Shown: positions 1 through 5,120 of the stretch, piece after piece
Position numbering within the stretch: position 1 is the stretch's first letter
Layout: each line of letters begins with the position of its first letter
NCBI GenBank assembly: GCA_902797405.1
Contig: CADBSP010000004.1
Coordinates: 1-5,120, forward strand
Length of the DNA: 5,120 nt
Direction of reading: 5' to 3'
Source of the DNA: an uncultured Eubacteriales bacterium
GTDB lineage: Bacteria > Bacillota > Clostridia > Peptostreptococcales > Anaerovoracaceae
The notes under the pieces: model-generated
What the model was told of the DNA's origin: nothing
Databases searched by the model: none
The model's input: only the letters and a program-made list of their open reading frames with translations
Made by a program: the position numbers and the translations under genes

Positions 1-1907
1 CAAAGGATAATCCAATTGTGTCAGTGGAAATCCCCAGAATTATATATACTGAGGGGGAAGGTTCTTTTAGACACAACCTTCCGGCTCGACTCGGCCCATA
101 CATGCCCATTACATATCCGCATGCTCCAACAAGTGACAAATACAACGTTGGGCTTCCGTGGATTGTCTATACGGAATATCCAAATTATATTAAGGTGACA
201 ACGAAGAGTGGAAACGTGTATGAGGGGTTCCCTTACGATGTAGTGGAAGCAATAGGAGAGAAGGAAGGCTTCTTCTATAAATATGCCGATGTAGAAAAGG
301 GATGGCTGGGATACTACGTAGAGACAGACCAATCCTATGAAAATCAATGGACCAGCGGAATTCACCCTGCCAAGTTTCATTTCATGGGGTTTGATCAGGA
401 CTTTGAAATAGAGATAAAAGAATTCAAAATCGATTCCATAACAGTTGGAGATAGAACCGTATACACTGATGAAGCCTACAAACCTTCAAATACCGATTAC
501 CATGAAGATCTATATGATGAGATGCCTTCATTCGTAGAGGTTACAATTGAGGGTAAAACATACAAAGGATACGGCGCTATCGAATTGGAGCGGTTTATGT
601 CACCTCAGCATTACTACACCGAAAGTGGCGATTACGTTGGTCACGTATACCCATCTGATCCCAGTCAAGAAAGCATTTGGGATATGATTTGGAGAATCGA
701 GGACGATCATGGAGTGTATTTTGGTTACTGCACTTCTTTTGATGCGGAAGAAGAATACTCCATCAAAGGTGTAGGCACGTATGATGGCATCTTTTACCTC
801 GGCGCAACAGCAACACCATATAAGGTCAATGTAGTTGAGAGGCCAGAGGGTGAGAGCAAGCCTGCGATGCCTTCCACCGGCAGAGAAAACACTGAAGAAA
901 GTGATGCCCCTCCTGCGATGCCAACTACAGCAGGGGAAGATGATGGAGACGATTCGCCAAGGACAATCGAAGACATTTGGCAAAGATTAAGCGGTCAGAA
1001 CCGCTACAGCACCATGAGCAGAATTGTGGAGCAAGGCTGGTATGAAAGCCCCGATATGTGCAATACAGTGATAGTTGCCACAGGCGAAAACTTTAAGGAT
1101 GCGCTGTCCGCTGCAGGTTTGGCAGGACTATTTAACTCACCTATAATTCTAACAGATGGTGTTTCAATATCTGTTGAAGCAGATACAGTATTGAAGGAAC
1201 TTTCTCCGAGTACAATCTATGTAGCAGGCGGACCGATGGCTGTTTCGGACAGGGTACTAAGGCAAATAGAAACAGCAACAGGCGTAGAGCCTAAAAGAAT
1301 AGCAGGTAAAACAAGCGCCGAGACCAGTGCGGAATTGGCGTTGAAGGGCATGGGAATGTGGGAAGATAATACTGCAATCATTGCCACCAATAGAAGCTTT
1401 AAAGACGCTCTCTCCGCTGCCCCAATCGCCTACGCAAAAGGCTATCCGATTTTGTTGGCAGATAACGGAAAGTCATTGAGCCAGACGGTGCTCGATGCCC
1501 TGAAAACACTTAATATAGGGGAAGTGATAATCGTCGGGGGAGAGCTTGCTGTAGATAAAAAAGTTGAGCAGCAACTAAAGGATGCAGGAATTGCAATCAA
1601 AACCAGACTTGCCGGTAAGAACGGAATGGAAACAAGCTTAAAGATTGCAGAGTGGGGACTTGAAAACGGCTTAACAGTAAGCTATTTGGGAATTGCCACA
1701 AGCCATAACTTCCCGGATGCTTTAGCCGGCGCAGCACTTTGCGGATTAAATGAATCGGTCCTGGTCCTAGTCGACGACTTGAATATGGATGTTATTTCCC
1801 TGGTCAGCAAATACAAAGAAGCCATAACGCGAGCCTTTGTTTTCGGTGGCGAATCCGCAGTTGGTAAAACAATTTGGGATGCATTAATAAATAGCTACCT
1901 GGGATAA
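1..1907 (+). CDS. Cell-surface protein with two Ig-like repeats and three C-terminal cell-wall-binding type 2 (CWB2) modules; 5' partial
   Basis: The reading frame is open from the left edge (first full codon at 3) to the TAA at 1905-1907, giving 634 visible residues; the true start and the expected signal peptide lie outside the window. Residues are numbered here from the in-frame GTG at 18. Residues 323-426, 427-529 and 530-629 are three CWB2 repeats (PF04122). Each opens with RLSG/RIAG/RLAG, has an FKDALSA- or FPDALAG-type motif in the middle, and a VAGG/IVGG/FGGE strand with AV near the end. In the known family, exemplified by C. difficile Cwp proteins, three such modules anchor the protein non-covalently to an anionic wall polymer; placement at the extreme C-terminus fits. 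Residues 278-322 form an acidic Pro/Thr/Ser linker. Upstream, two Tyr/Asp/Glu-rich units (about 1-135 and 136-276) resemble each other and look like bacterial Ig-like domains (QWTSG...FMG...FEIEI). The wall-anchored role is secure; the function of the N-terminal part is unknown. Confidence 0.9.
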   Translation, partial: KDNPIVSVEIPRIIYTEGEGSFRHNLPARLGPYMPITYPHAPTSDKYNVGLPWIVYTEYPNYIKVTTKSGNVYEGFPYDVVEAIGEKEGFFYKYADVEKGWLGYYVETDQSYENQWTSGIHPAKFHFMGFDQDFEIEIKEFKIDSITVGDRTVYTDEAYKPSNTDYHEDLYDEMPSFVEVTIEGKTYKGYGAIELERFMSPQHYYTESGDYVGHVYPSDPSQESIWDMIWRIEDDHGVYFGYCTSFDAEEEYSIKGVGTYDGIFYLGATATPYKVNVVERPEGESKPAMPSTGRENTEESDAPPAMPTTAGEDDGDDSPRTIEDIWQRLSGQNRYSTMSRIVEQGWYESPDMCNTVIVATGENFKDALSAAGLAGLFNSPIILTDGVSISVEADTVLKELSPSTIYVAGGPMAVSDRVLRQIETATGVEPKRIAGKTSAETSAELALKGMGMWEDNTAIIATNRSFKDALSAAPIAYAKGYPILLADNGKSLSQTVLDALKTLNIGEVIIVGGELAVDKKVEQQLKDAGIAIKTRLAGKNGMETSLKIAEWGLENGLTVSYLGIATSHNFPDALAGAALCGLNESVLVLVDDLNMDVISLVSKYKEAITRAFVFGGESAVGKTIWDALINSYLG

Positions 1908-1925
1908 TCTAGACCTTGATCTATT

Positions 1926-1970
1926 AAAAAAAGAAAAAGAAAAGCCGGCCAAAAACAGCGAGCCGGCTTT
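1926..1970 (-). terminator. Rho-independent terminator of the dipeptidase gene, possibly bidirectional
   Basis: A perfect 9-bp stem, AAAGCCGGC (1941-1949) with GCCGGCTTT (1962-1970), encloses a 12-nt loop and begins 8 nt past the dipeptidase stop. Read on the minus strand it is followed by a T-rich tail (complement of the A-runs at 1926-1932 and 1934-1938), the classical intrinsic terminator form. Read on the plus strand, only three T follow the stem before AACTATC, so it would terminate the convergent surface-protein gene less efficiently. Confidence 0.88.
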
Positions 1971-1978
1971 AACTATCT

Positions 1979-2950
1979 TCATTCGTTATCCTTCATCACC
2001 CGTAGGAAGTTGCCGCTGCAGATTTTATCGATTTCATCGTCCGTAAAACTACCCTGGAGCGCATCCACGATGCGTGGGAAACCAGTATAATCCTCAAATT
2101 CCAATTTGCTGCCGATGCCATCGAAGTCGGATCCGAAGGCAAGCGCGTCGATGCCAGCCTTGCTCCGGATGTGAAGCAGGTGACGCACGATGGTTGCAAT
2201 GTCTGTATAGCCGGTATCACCTGGTGTAAGGAAAGCGTCGTAGAAGTTGATGCCCACGATGCTCCCGGATTGCCCGAGTGCCCTGAGCTGTTCATCCGTC
2301 AGATTTCTTGGGTGATCACAAAGCGCCCTTGCGCAGGAATGGCTTGCAGCAATGGGCTTTGCGCTCGTTTTTAGAACATCCCAGAATCCACCTTCGTTCA
2401 GGTGAGATACGTCAACGATGATACCAAGATCGTTCATTCTGCGAACGGCGTCGAAGCCGAAGGGCTTAAGCCCCAGCATGTGTTCTTCTGGATTCTTACT
2501 GTTGGGATGTGCCATGCAGTTGTCGTTGTTCCATATCAGGCTTGCCATACGCACACCGTCTTCATACATCATATCTATACGCTCCAGTTTTTCCTCCACG
2601 AAAATGCAATCTTCCACAGTGAGGATGGCTGAGAGGATGCCGTCTTTTCGGTTTTGCTCTATTTCGGATACGCTGCGTGCCTGGCGGATGATGTCTGCGT
2701 TTTCAAGCATGGCATCAAAGAAGAAGGACCGAGCCTTCTTGTAGTAGTCGTAATAATCCATCCCGGCAGTGTGATATTTTTCAGCACTACTTCCTGTCGG
2801 GGTGAAGATGGCAAAGCATTGAGCGAGGCAGTCTCCTATCTCCAGTTTTTCAAATGTGATGTGAGTGGATCCACTGCGGATGTCAGCGCCATTCGTTACG
2901 CCTTCCAGAATCGTGTCGCAATGCAGATCGATGATTTTGAAGTTTTTCAT
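1979..2950 (-). CDS. M19-family dipeptidase (membrane/renal dipeptidase family), cytosolic zinc hydrolase
   Basis: Complete gene of 323 residues, ATG at 2950 and TGA at 1979. M19 enzymes are binuclear-zinc TIM-barrel hydrolases that cleave dipeptides, many accepting a D-residue at the C-terminal side; substrate preference cannot be read here. The whole family metal site is present: H10 and D12 in DLHCDT, the bridging E113 in TVEDC, H183 in VDVSHL, H204 in AASHSCAR, and the catalytic-loop D276 in GSDFDG. R215 in DHPRNLTDE matches the conserved substrate-binding Arg, and GNFLRVM near the C-terminus is also typical. Length fits the usual 310-400 residues. No signal peptide or membrane segment is visible, so it probably acts in the cytoplasm on peptides from nutrition or wall turnover. 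It is convergent with the surface-protein gene and divergent from copA, with its own promoter and terminator, so it appears monocistronic. The start is supported by an SD-like site 8 nt upstream. Confidence 0.95.
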   Translation of the reverse strand: MKNFKIIDLHCDTILEGVTNGADIRSGSTHITFEKLEIGDCLAQCFAIFTPTGSSAEKYHTAGMDYYDYYKKARSFFFDAMLENADIIRQARSVSEIEQNRKDGILSAILTVEDCIFVEEKLERIDMMYEDGVRMASLIWNNDNCMAHPNSKNPEEHMLGLKPFGFDAVRRMNDLGIIVDVSHLNEGGFWDVLKTSAKPIAASHSCARALCDHPRNLTDEQLRALGQSGSIVGINFYDAFLTPGDTGYTDIATIVRHLLHIRSKAGIDALAFGSDFDGIGSKLEFEDYTGFPRIVDALQGSFTDDEIDKICSGNFLRVMKDNE

Positions 2951-2958
2951 AAAACAGA

Positions 2959-2965
2959 CCTTTCC
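2959..2965 (-). promoter_or_regulatory. Ribosome binding site of the dipeptidase gene
   Basis: On the minus strand GGAAAGG ends 8 nt before the ATG at 2950. It is a moderate Shine-Dalgarno match at good spacing, and it fixes the start just ahead of the metal-binding DLHCDT segment. Confidence 0.65.
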
Positions 2966-2976
2966 GTGCCGCCTTT

Positions 2977-2991
2977 AGGTTGCACAAACCT
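2977..2991. repeat. Small inverted repeat at the predicted dipeptidase transcription start
   Basis: AGGTT (2977-2981) and AACCT (2987-2991) are perfect 5-bp arms around GCACA. They cover the position where transcription from the promoter at 2993-3021 should begin (about 2986). The element could be an operator half-site pair or a weak 5' hairpin, but arms this short can arise by chance. Confidence 0.3.
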
Positions 2992-2992
2992 T

Positions 2993-3021
2993 ATTTTATC
3001 TGCTGAGAAGCAGACTTGCAA
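2993..3021 (-). promoter_or_regulatory. Sigma-70-type promoter of the dipeptidase gene
   Basis: Read on the minus strand, a -35 TTGCAA (3021-3016) and a -10 TAAAAT (2998-2993) are separated by exactly 17 bp. The -10 matches consensus at 5 of 6 bases and the -35 at 4 of 6. Transcription would begin near 2986 and give a leader of about 35 nt that contains the RBS. Predicted from sequence only. Confidence 0.6.
2999..3014. repeat. Perfect inverted repeat within the promoter spacer (candidate operator)
   Basis: TCTGCT (2999-3004) and AGCAGA (3009-3014) are perfect 6-bp arms separated by GAGA. The 16-bp element sits inside the 17-bp spacer of the predicted dipeptidase promoter, where a bound dimeric repressor or MerR-like regulator would control initiation. 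It lies upstream of the predicted start site, so it should act as DNA and not as an RNA hairpin in that transcript. The regulator is unknown. Confidence 0.4.
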
Positions 3022-3101
3022 GGCGATAGAATAAAAGTGAAAATAAATAAATTAGGTTAAAAGTGAAAACAAATCTTTCATTTGAAAAAAGGTGATAGAA
3101 T
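3020..3101. repeat. Pair of 13-bp direct repeats AAGGYGATAGAAT flanking an inner repeat pair
   Basis: AAGGCGATAGAAT (3020-3032) recurs as AAGGTGATAGAAT (3089-3101), 12 of 13 bases identical and offset by 69 bp. The copies bracket the AAAAGTGAAAA repeat pair. The first copy overlaps the -35 of the dipeptidase promoter by two bases; the second lies 9 bp before the 23-bp repeat array. Function unknown. Confidence 0.45.
3032..3074. repeat. Pair of 17-bp direct repeats TAAAAGTGAAAAYAAAT
   Basis: The copies at 3032-3048 and 3058-3074 agree at 16 of 17 bases and are offset by 26 bp. They lie just upstream of the dipeptidase -35 (roughly -46 to -88 from its predicted start), a position compatible with an activator site or an AT-rich UP-like element. 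Low sequence complexity weakens the case. Confidence 0.5.
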
Positions 3102-3110
3102 CATTATTGA

Positions 3111-3225
3111 TTTTATTTCCTACAAATAACGAATTCTATTTCCTACAAATAACGAATTTTATTTCCTGCAAAAACAGAGTTTTATTTCCTACAAATAACG
3201 AATTTTATTTCTTGCAAAAACAGAG
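3111..3225. repeat. Five head-to-tail 23-bp tandem repeats upstream of copA
   Basis: Five uninterrupted 23-bp units begin at 3111, 3134, 3157, 3180 and 3203. All share the 16-bp core TTTTATTTCCTRCAAA, with single changes at position 3 in unit 2 and position 10 in unit 5. The last 7 bp define two subtypes: A (TAACGAA) in units 1, 2 and 4, and B (AACAGAG) in units 3 and 5. Units 2-3 and 4-5 are nearly identical A-B pairs (44 of 46 bases), suggesting a 46-bp duplication. There are no spacers, so this is not a CRISPR array, and 23 is not a multiple of 3, so it is not a repeated peptide. The array ends 6 bp before the copA -35. Confidence 0.9.
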
Positions 3226-3231
3226 TTAGCG

Positions 3232-3260
3232 TTGACTATCCAATCTATGGGGTATATATT
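3232..3260 (+). promoter_or_regulatory. Sigma-70-type promoter of copA, predicted to give a leaderless transcript
   Basis: A -35 TTGACT (3232-3237, 5 of 6 consensus) and a -10 TATATT (3255-3260, 5 of 6) are separated by exactly 17 bp. Transcription should start about 7-10 bp beyond the -10, at G3267 or A3270, leaving 0-3 nt before the copA ATG at 3270. A 17-bp spacer argues against CueR/MerR-type control, which typically uses 19-20 bp. Confidence 0.7.
3249..3256 (+). promoter_or_regulatory. Possible copper-repressor (CsoR-like) half-site overlapping the -10
   Basis: GGGGTATA between the promoter boxes, running into the -10, resembles the right arm of CsoR operators, which are pseudo-palindromes of the TACCC...GGGGTA type. 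The left arm is poor: TATCC at 3237-3241 is only a partial match and the spacing is too long. Suggestive only because the downstream gene is a copper ATPase. Confidence 0.25.
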
Positions 3261-3269
3261 GTAGTAGTT

Positions 3270-5120
3270 ATGGAGCAATATAAAGTCACAGGAATGAGTT
3301 GCGCGGCCTGCCAGGCACGCGTGGAAAAGGCAGTAAGCAAGGTTCCCGGAGTGGAGTCTTGCTCTGTTAGCTTGCTCACAAATTCAATGGGAGTTGAGGG
3401 ATCTGCCAATCCTGACGACATAATAAAAGCAATCGAAAACGCCGGCTACGGCGCATCTTTAAAAGGTAATGCTGTGACTGCGGAGAATTTTGAAAATGCT
3501 GCTGACGGAGCATCCATCTACGCCGCAGAAGAGGATGCTCTTCGTGACCATGAAACTCCGATACTAAAAAAGCGCTTGATAGCTTCCGTCGGCTTCCTTA
3601 TAGTTCTCATGTATTTCTCCATGGGACATTCCATGTGGGGATGGCCACTTCCTGGCGTATTCGAAAACAACCACCTGGCAGTCGGAATTGTTGAGATGAT
3701 TCTCGCTGCCATAATAATGGTAATTAACAAAAAGTTTTTCACGAGCGGCATAACCAGCTTGCTTCACGGTGCGCCTAACATGGACACCCTGGTCGCGATG
3801 GGCTCCGGCGTGTCGTTCCTATGGAGCGCATTCATCTTAACGCAAATGGCAAAGGCGCAATCTGCAGGCAACATGGAAGAAGCCATGAGCCATATGCACG
3901 ACCTTTACTTCGAATCAGCAGCAATGATACTGACTTTGATAACTGTTGGCAAAATGCTGGAAGCTAAATCGAAGGGAAGAACGACCGACGCACTGAAGTC
4001 CTTGATGAAACTCGCACCTGAAACTGCATTAATAGAAAGAGACGGTGCGGAGATAACTGTACCAATCGCGCAGGTGCAGGCTGGAGATATCTTTATCGTA
4101 AAACCCGGAGAAAATATACCCGTCGACGGAATAGTAATAGAAGGAATAAGTGCGGTAAATGAAGCGGCGCTTACGGGAGAATCCATTCCGGTGGACAAAG
4201 AGGCCGGAGACCGAGTATCGGCTGCAACAACAAACCAGTCGGGCTATCTCCGTTGCGAGGCCACCCACGTTGGCCAGGATACGACTCTATCCAAGATTAT
4301 TCAGATGGTTAGTGACGCCGCTGCAACCAAGGCGCCAATAGCCAAAATCGCCGACAAGGTTTCGGGAATCTTCGTTCCGGTTGTAATCGGAATCGCGGCA
4401 ATAGTCTTTGTCATATGGCTCTTGATCGGACAGTCCGTTGGCTATTCCTTAGCGAGGGCGATTTCCGTTTTGGTCATAAGCTGTCCGTGCGCACTCGGTT
4501 TGGCGACGCCGGTAGCAATAATGGTGGGAAACGGTGTGGGAGCCAAGCATGGCATCTTGTTTAAGACCGCAGAATCTTTGGAAGAAACGGGAAGGGTTGA
4601 TGTTGTTGTCCTGGATAAAACAGGAACCATAACGAGCGGTGAGCCGATGGTTACTGATGTGATTCCTGCTCCCGGAATCGATGAGCGCATACTGATGTCC
4701 GTGGCCTATGCGTTAGAAAAGAAGAGCGAGCATCCTCTATCAAAGGCGATTGTCTCGGCCATCCACTCCGCAGAAAAACAAAGGACCGCAGCGGATTCAA
4801 TATCAAATGAAGAAGCACGTAAGTCATCAAGCAGCATTATCAATCCATCTATAGCGAGGACGATTATCAGAAGCAATTTCAACGTGGCGGAATTTACAGC
4901 TATCCCAGGGAACGGTCTAAGGGGAATGCTTAATGGGCATATGCTTTTGGGCGGCAATCGGGACTTCATCGAAAGGACGATAACTAAGAACCAACGGGAA
5001 GAACTGATACCAAAAGAAATCATCGCCATGTCTGAACGCCTAGCCGACCAAGGAAAGACCTGCATCTATTTCGCGGAGGATGATAAGCTCCTCGGAATGA
5101 TAGCAGTCGCCGACACAATC
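3270..5120 (+). CDS. copA: Copper-exporting P1B-type ATPase CopA; 3' partial
   Basis: The frame is open from the ATG at 3270 to the right edge, 617 codons; the family is usually 700-850 residues. CopA pumps Cu(+) out across the cytoplasmic membrane using ATP. Residues 4-66 are one heavy-metal-associated domain with the GMSCAAC copper motif (C11, C14). Predicted membrane helices lie near 102-120, 135-152, 172-191, 212-229, 366-388 and 395-417; the sixth carries the intramembrane CPC (405-407) typical of Cu(+) pumps. LTGES (301-305) is the actuator motif, DKTGT (449-453) contains the phosphorylated D449, SEHP (486-489) and GNG (547-549) belong to the nucleotide-binding domain. The rest of the P-domain with its GDGxNDxP motif and the last two helices lie beyond the window. 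The N-domain has about 35 extra residues between SEHP and IPGNG. No Shine-Dalgarno precedes the ATG, but the start gives the expected HMA N-terminus and no in-frame ATG, GTG or TTG occurs shortly upstream. No copZ or csoR is visible before it. Confidence 0.96.
   Translation, partial: MEQYKVTGMSCAACQARVEKAVSKVPGVESCSVSLLTNSMGVEGSANPDDIIKAIENAGYGASLKGNAVTAENFENAADGASIYAAEEDALRDHETPILKKRLIASVGFLIVLMYFSMGHSMWGWPLPGVFENNHLAVGIVEMILAAIIMVINKKFFTSGITSLLHGAPNMDTLVAMGSGVSFLWSAFILTQMAKAQSAGNMEEAMSHMHDLYFESAAMILTLITVGKMLEAKSKGRTTDALKSLMKLAPETALIERDGAEITVPIAQVQAGDIFIVKPGENIPVDGIVIEGISAVNEAALTGESIPVDKEAGDRVSAATTNQSGYLRCEATHVGQDTTLSKIIQMVSDAAATKAPIAKIADKVSGIFVPVVIGIAAIVFVIWLLIGQSVGYSLARAISVLVISCPCALGLATPVAIMVGNGVGAKHGILFKTAESLEETGRVDVVVLDKTGTITSGEPMVTDVIPAPGIDERILMSVAYALEKKSEHPLSKAIVSAIHSAEKQRTAADSISNEEARKSSSSIINPSIARTIIRSNFNVAEFTAIPGNGLRGMLNGHMLLGGNRDFIERTITKNQREELIPKEIIAMSERLADQGKTCIYFAEDDKLLGMIAVADTI

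Larger units (their letters stand above)
2951..3269. other. Divergent intergenic region between the dipeptidase gene and copA
   Basis: This 319-bp, strongly AT-rich stretch contains no convincing gene on either strand. From left to right it holds the dipeptidase RBS, a small inverted repeat near its likely transcription start, its promoter with an inverted repeat in the spacer, two nested direct-repeat pairs, five tandem 23-bp repeats, and the copA promoter. A plus-strand open frame covering roughly 2654-3034 is only the shadow of the dipeptidase coding strand. Confidence 0.8.

Noticed and set aside
18..20. GTG at 18 as the true start of the surface protein, with AAAGGA at 2-7 as its RBS
   Set aside because: The frame stays open to the left edge, the resulting protein would lack any signal peptide, and the first residues match the beginning of the internal repeat unit, so this is more likely the middle of a larger protein.
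867..890. Functional sortase signal (MPSTG)
   Set aside because: It is internal, followed by acidic residues and three CWB2 modules, with no hydrophobic segment and no positively charged tail.
21..983. Minus-strand open frames at 21-380, 600-983 and 794-976
   Set aside because: They lie fully inside the surface-protein gene on the opposite strand, show no recognisable domain, and the plus-strand frame carries the clear domain and repeat pattern.
1996..3034. Plus-strand open frames at 2171-2374, 2402-2632, 2418-2744 and 2654-3034, and the minus-strand frame 1996-2295
   Set aside because: They are shadows of the M19 dipeptidase gene, whose complete metal-binding site proves the other frame is the coding one.
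3076..3087. Short palindrome TTTCATTTGAAA as an operator
   Set aside because: Five-base AT-rich arms in an AT-rich region are expected by chance, and it has no special position relative to either promoter.
3111..3225. CRISPR array or plasmid-type iteron origin
   Set aside because: The 23-bp units are contiguous with no spacers, which excludes CRISPR. Nothing nearby encodes a replication initiator and the neighbours are ordinary chromosomal genes.
3226..3269. CopY-type operator (TACANNTGTA) or a CueR-type promoter before copA
   Set aside because: No TACANNTGTA palindrome occurs. Type A repeats contain TACA but without the matching TGTA half, and the 17-bp promoter spacer does not fit CueR.
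3518..5065. Open frames antisense to or out of frame with copA (3518-3767, 3905-4341, 4442-4690, 4706-5065)
   Set aside because: The CopA frame through the same DNA has every family motif in order; these frames have no domain signature.

Overview
The window looks like chromosomal DNA of a Gram-positive anaerobe, most likely in the Clostridia. The evidence is a surface protein with a C-terminal triplet of cell-wall-binding type 2 (CWB2) modules, a single-HMA CopA-type copper ATPase with a Firmicutes-like N-terminus, moderate-to-low GC, frequent ATA and AGA codons, and very AT-rich intergenic DNA. Some CWB2-carrying Coriobacteriia cannot be excluded. No species-level call is possible from the sequence alone.

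Layout. Positions 1-1907 (+) hold the 3' part of a large secreted cell-surface protein. It has two tandem copies of a roughly 140-residue, Tyr/Asp/Glu-rich Ig-like unit, an acidic Pro/Thr/Ser linker, then three CWB2 repeats. It converges on a complete M19 (membrane/renal dipeptidase family) dipeptidase gene at 2950-1979 (-). Between the two is a GC-rich hairpin whose U-tract is on the dipeptidase side. The 319-bp divergent intergenic region 2951-3269 is followed by copA (3270 to the window end, +), a P1B-type Cu(+)-exporting ATPase cut off by the right edge.

The three genes do not form a pathway: one is a surface protein, one a cytosolic peptide hydrolase, one a metal-efflux pump. The least ordinary part is the divergent intergenic region. 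On the dipeptidase side it has a sigma-70-like promoter whose 17-bp spacer is almost filled by a perfect inverted repeat, with two nested direct-repeat pairs further upstream. On the copA side it has five head-to-tail 23-bp repeats, of two alternating subtypes (A A B A B), ending 6 bp before the -35 of a near-consensus promoter. That promoter would start transcription 0-3 nt before the copA ATG, and there is no Shine-Dalgarno sequence, so copA may be translated from a leaderless mRNA. I see no clearly new multi-gene system. The repeat array with the leaderless copA promoter is the best candidate for undescribed regulation.
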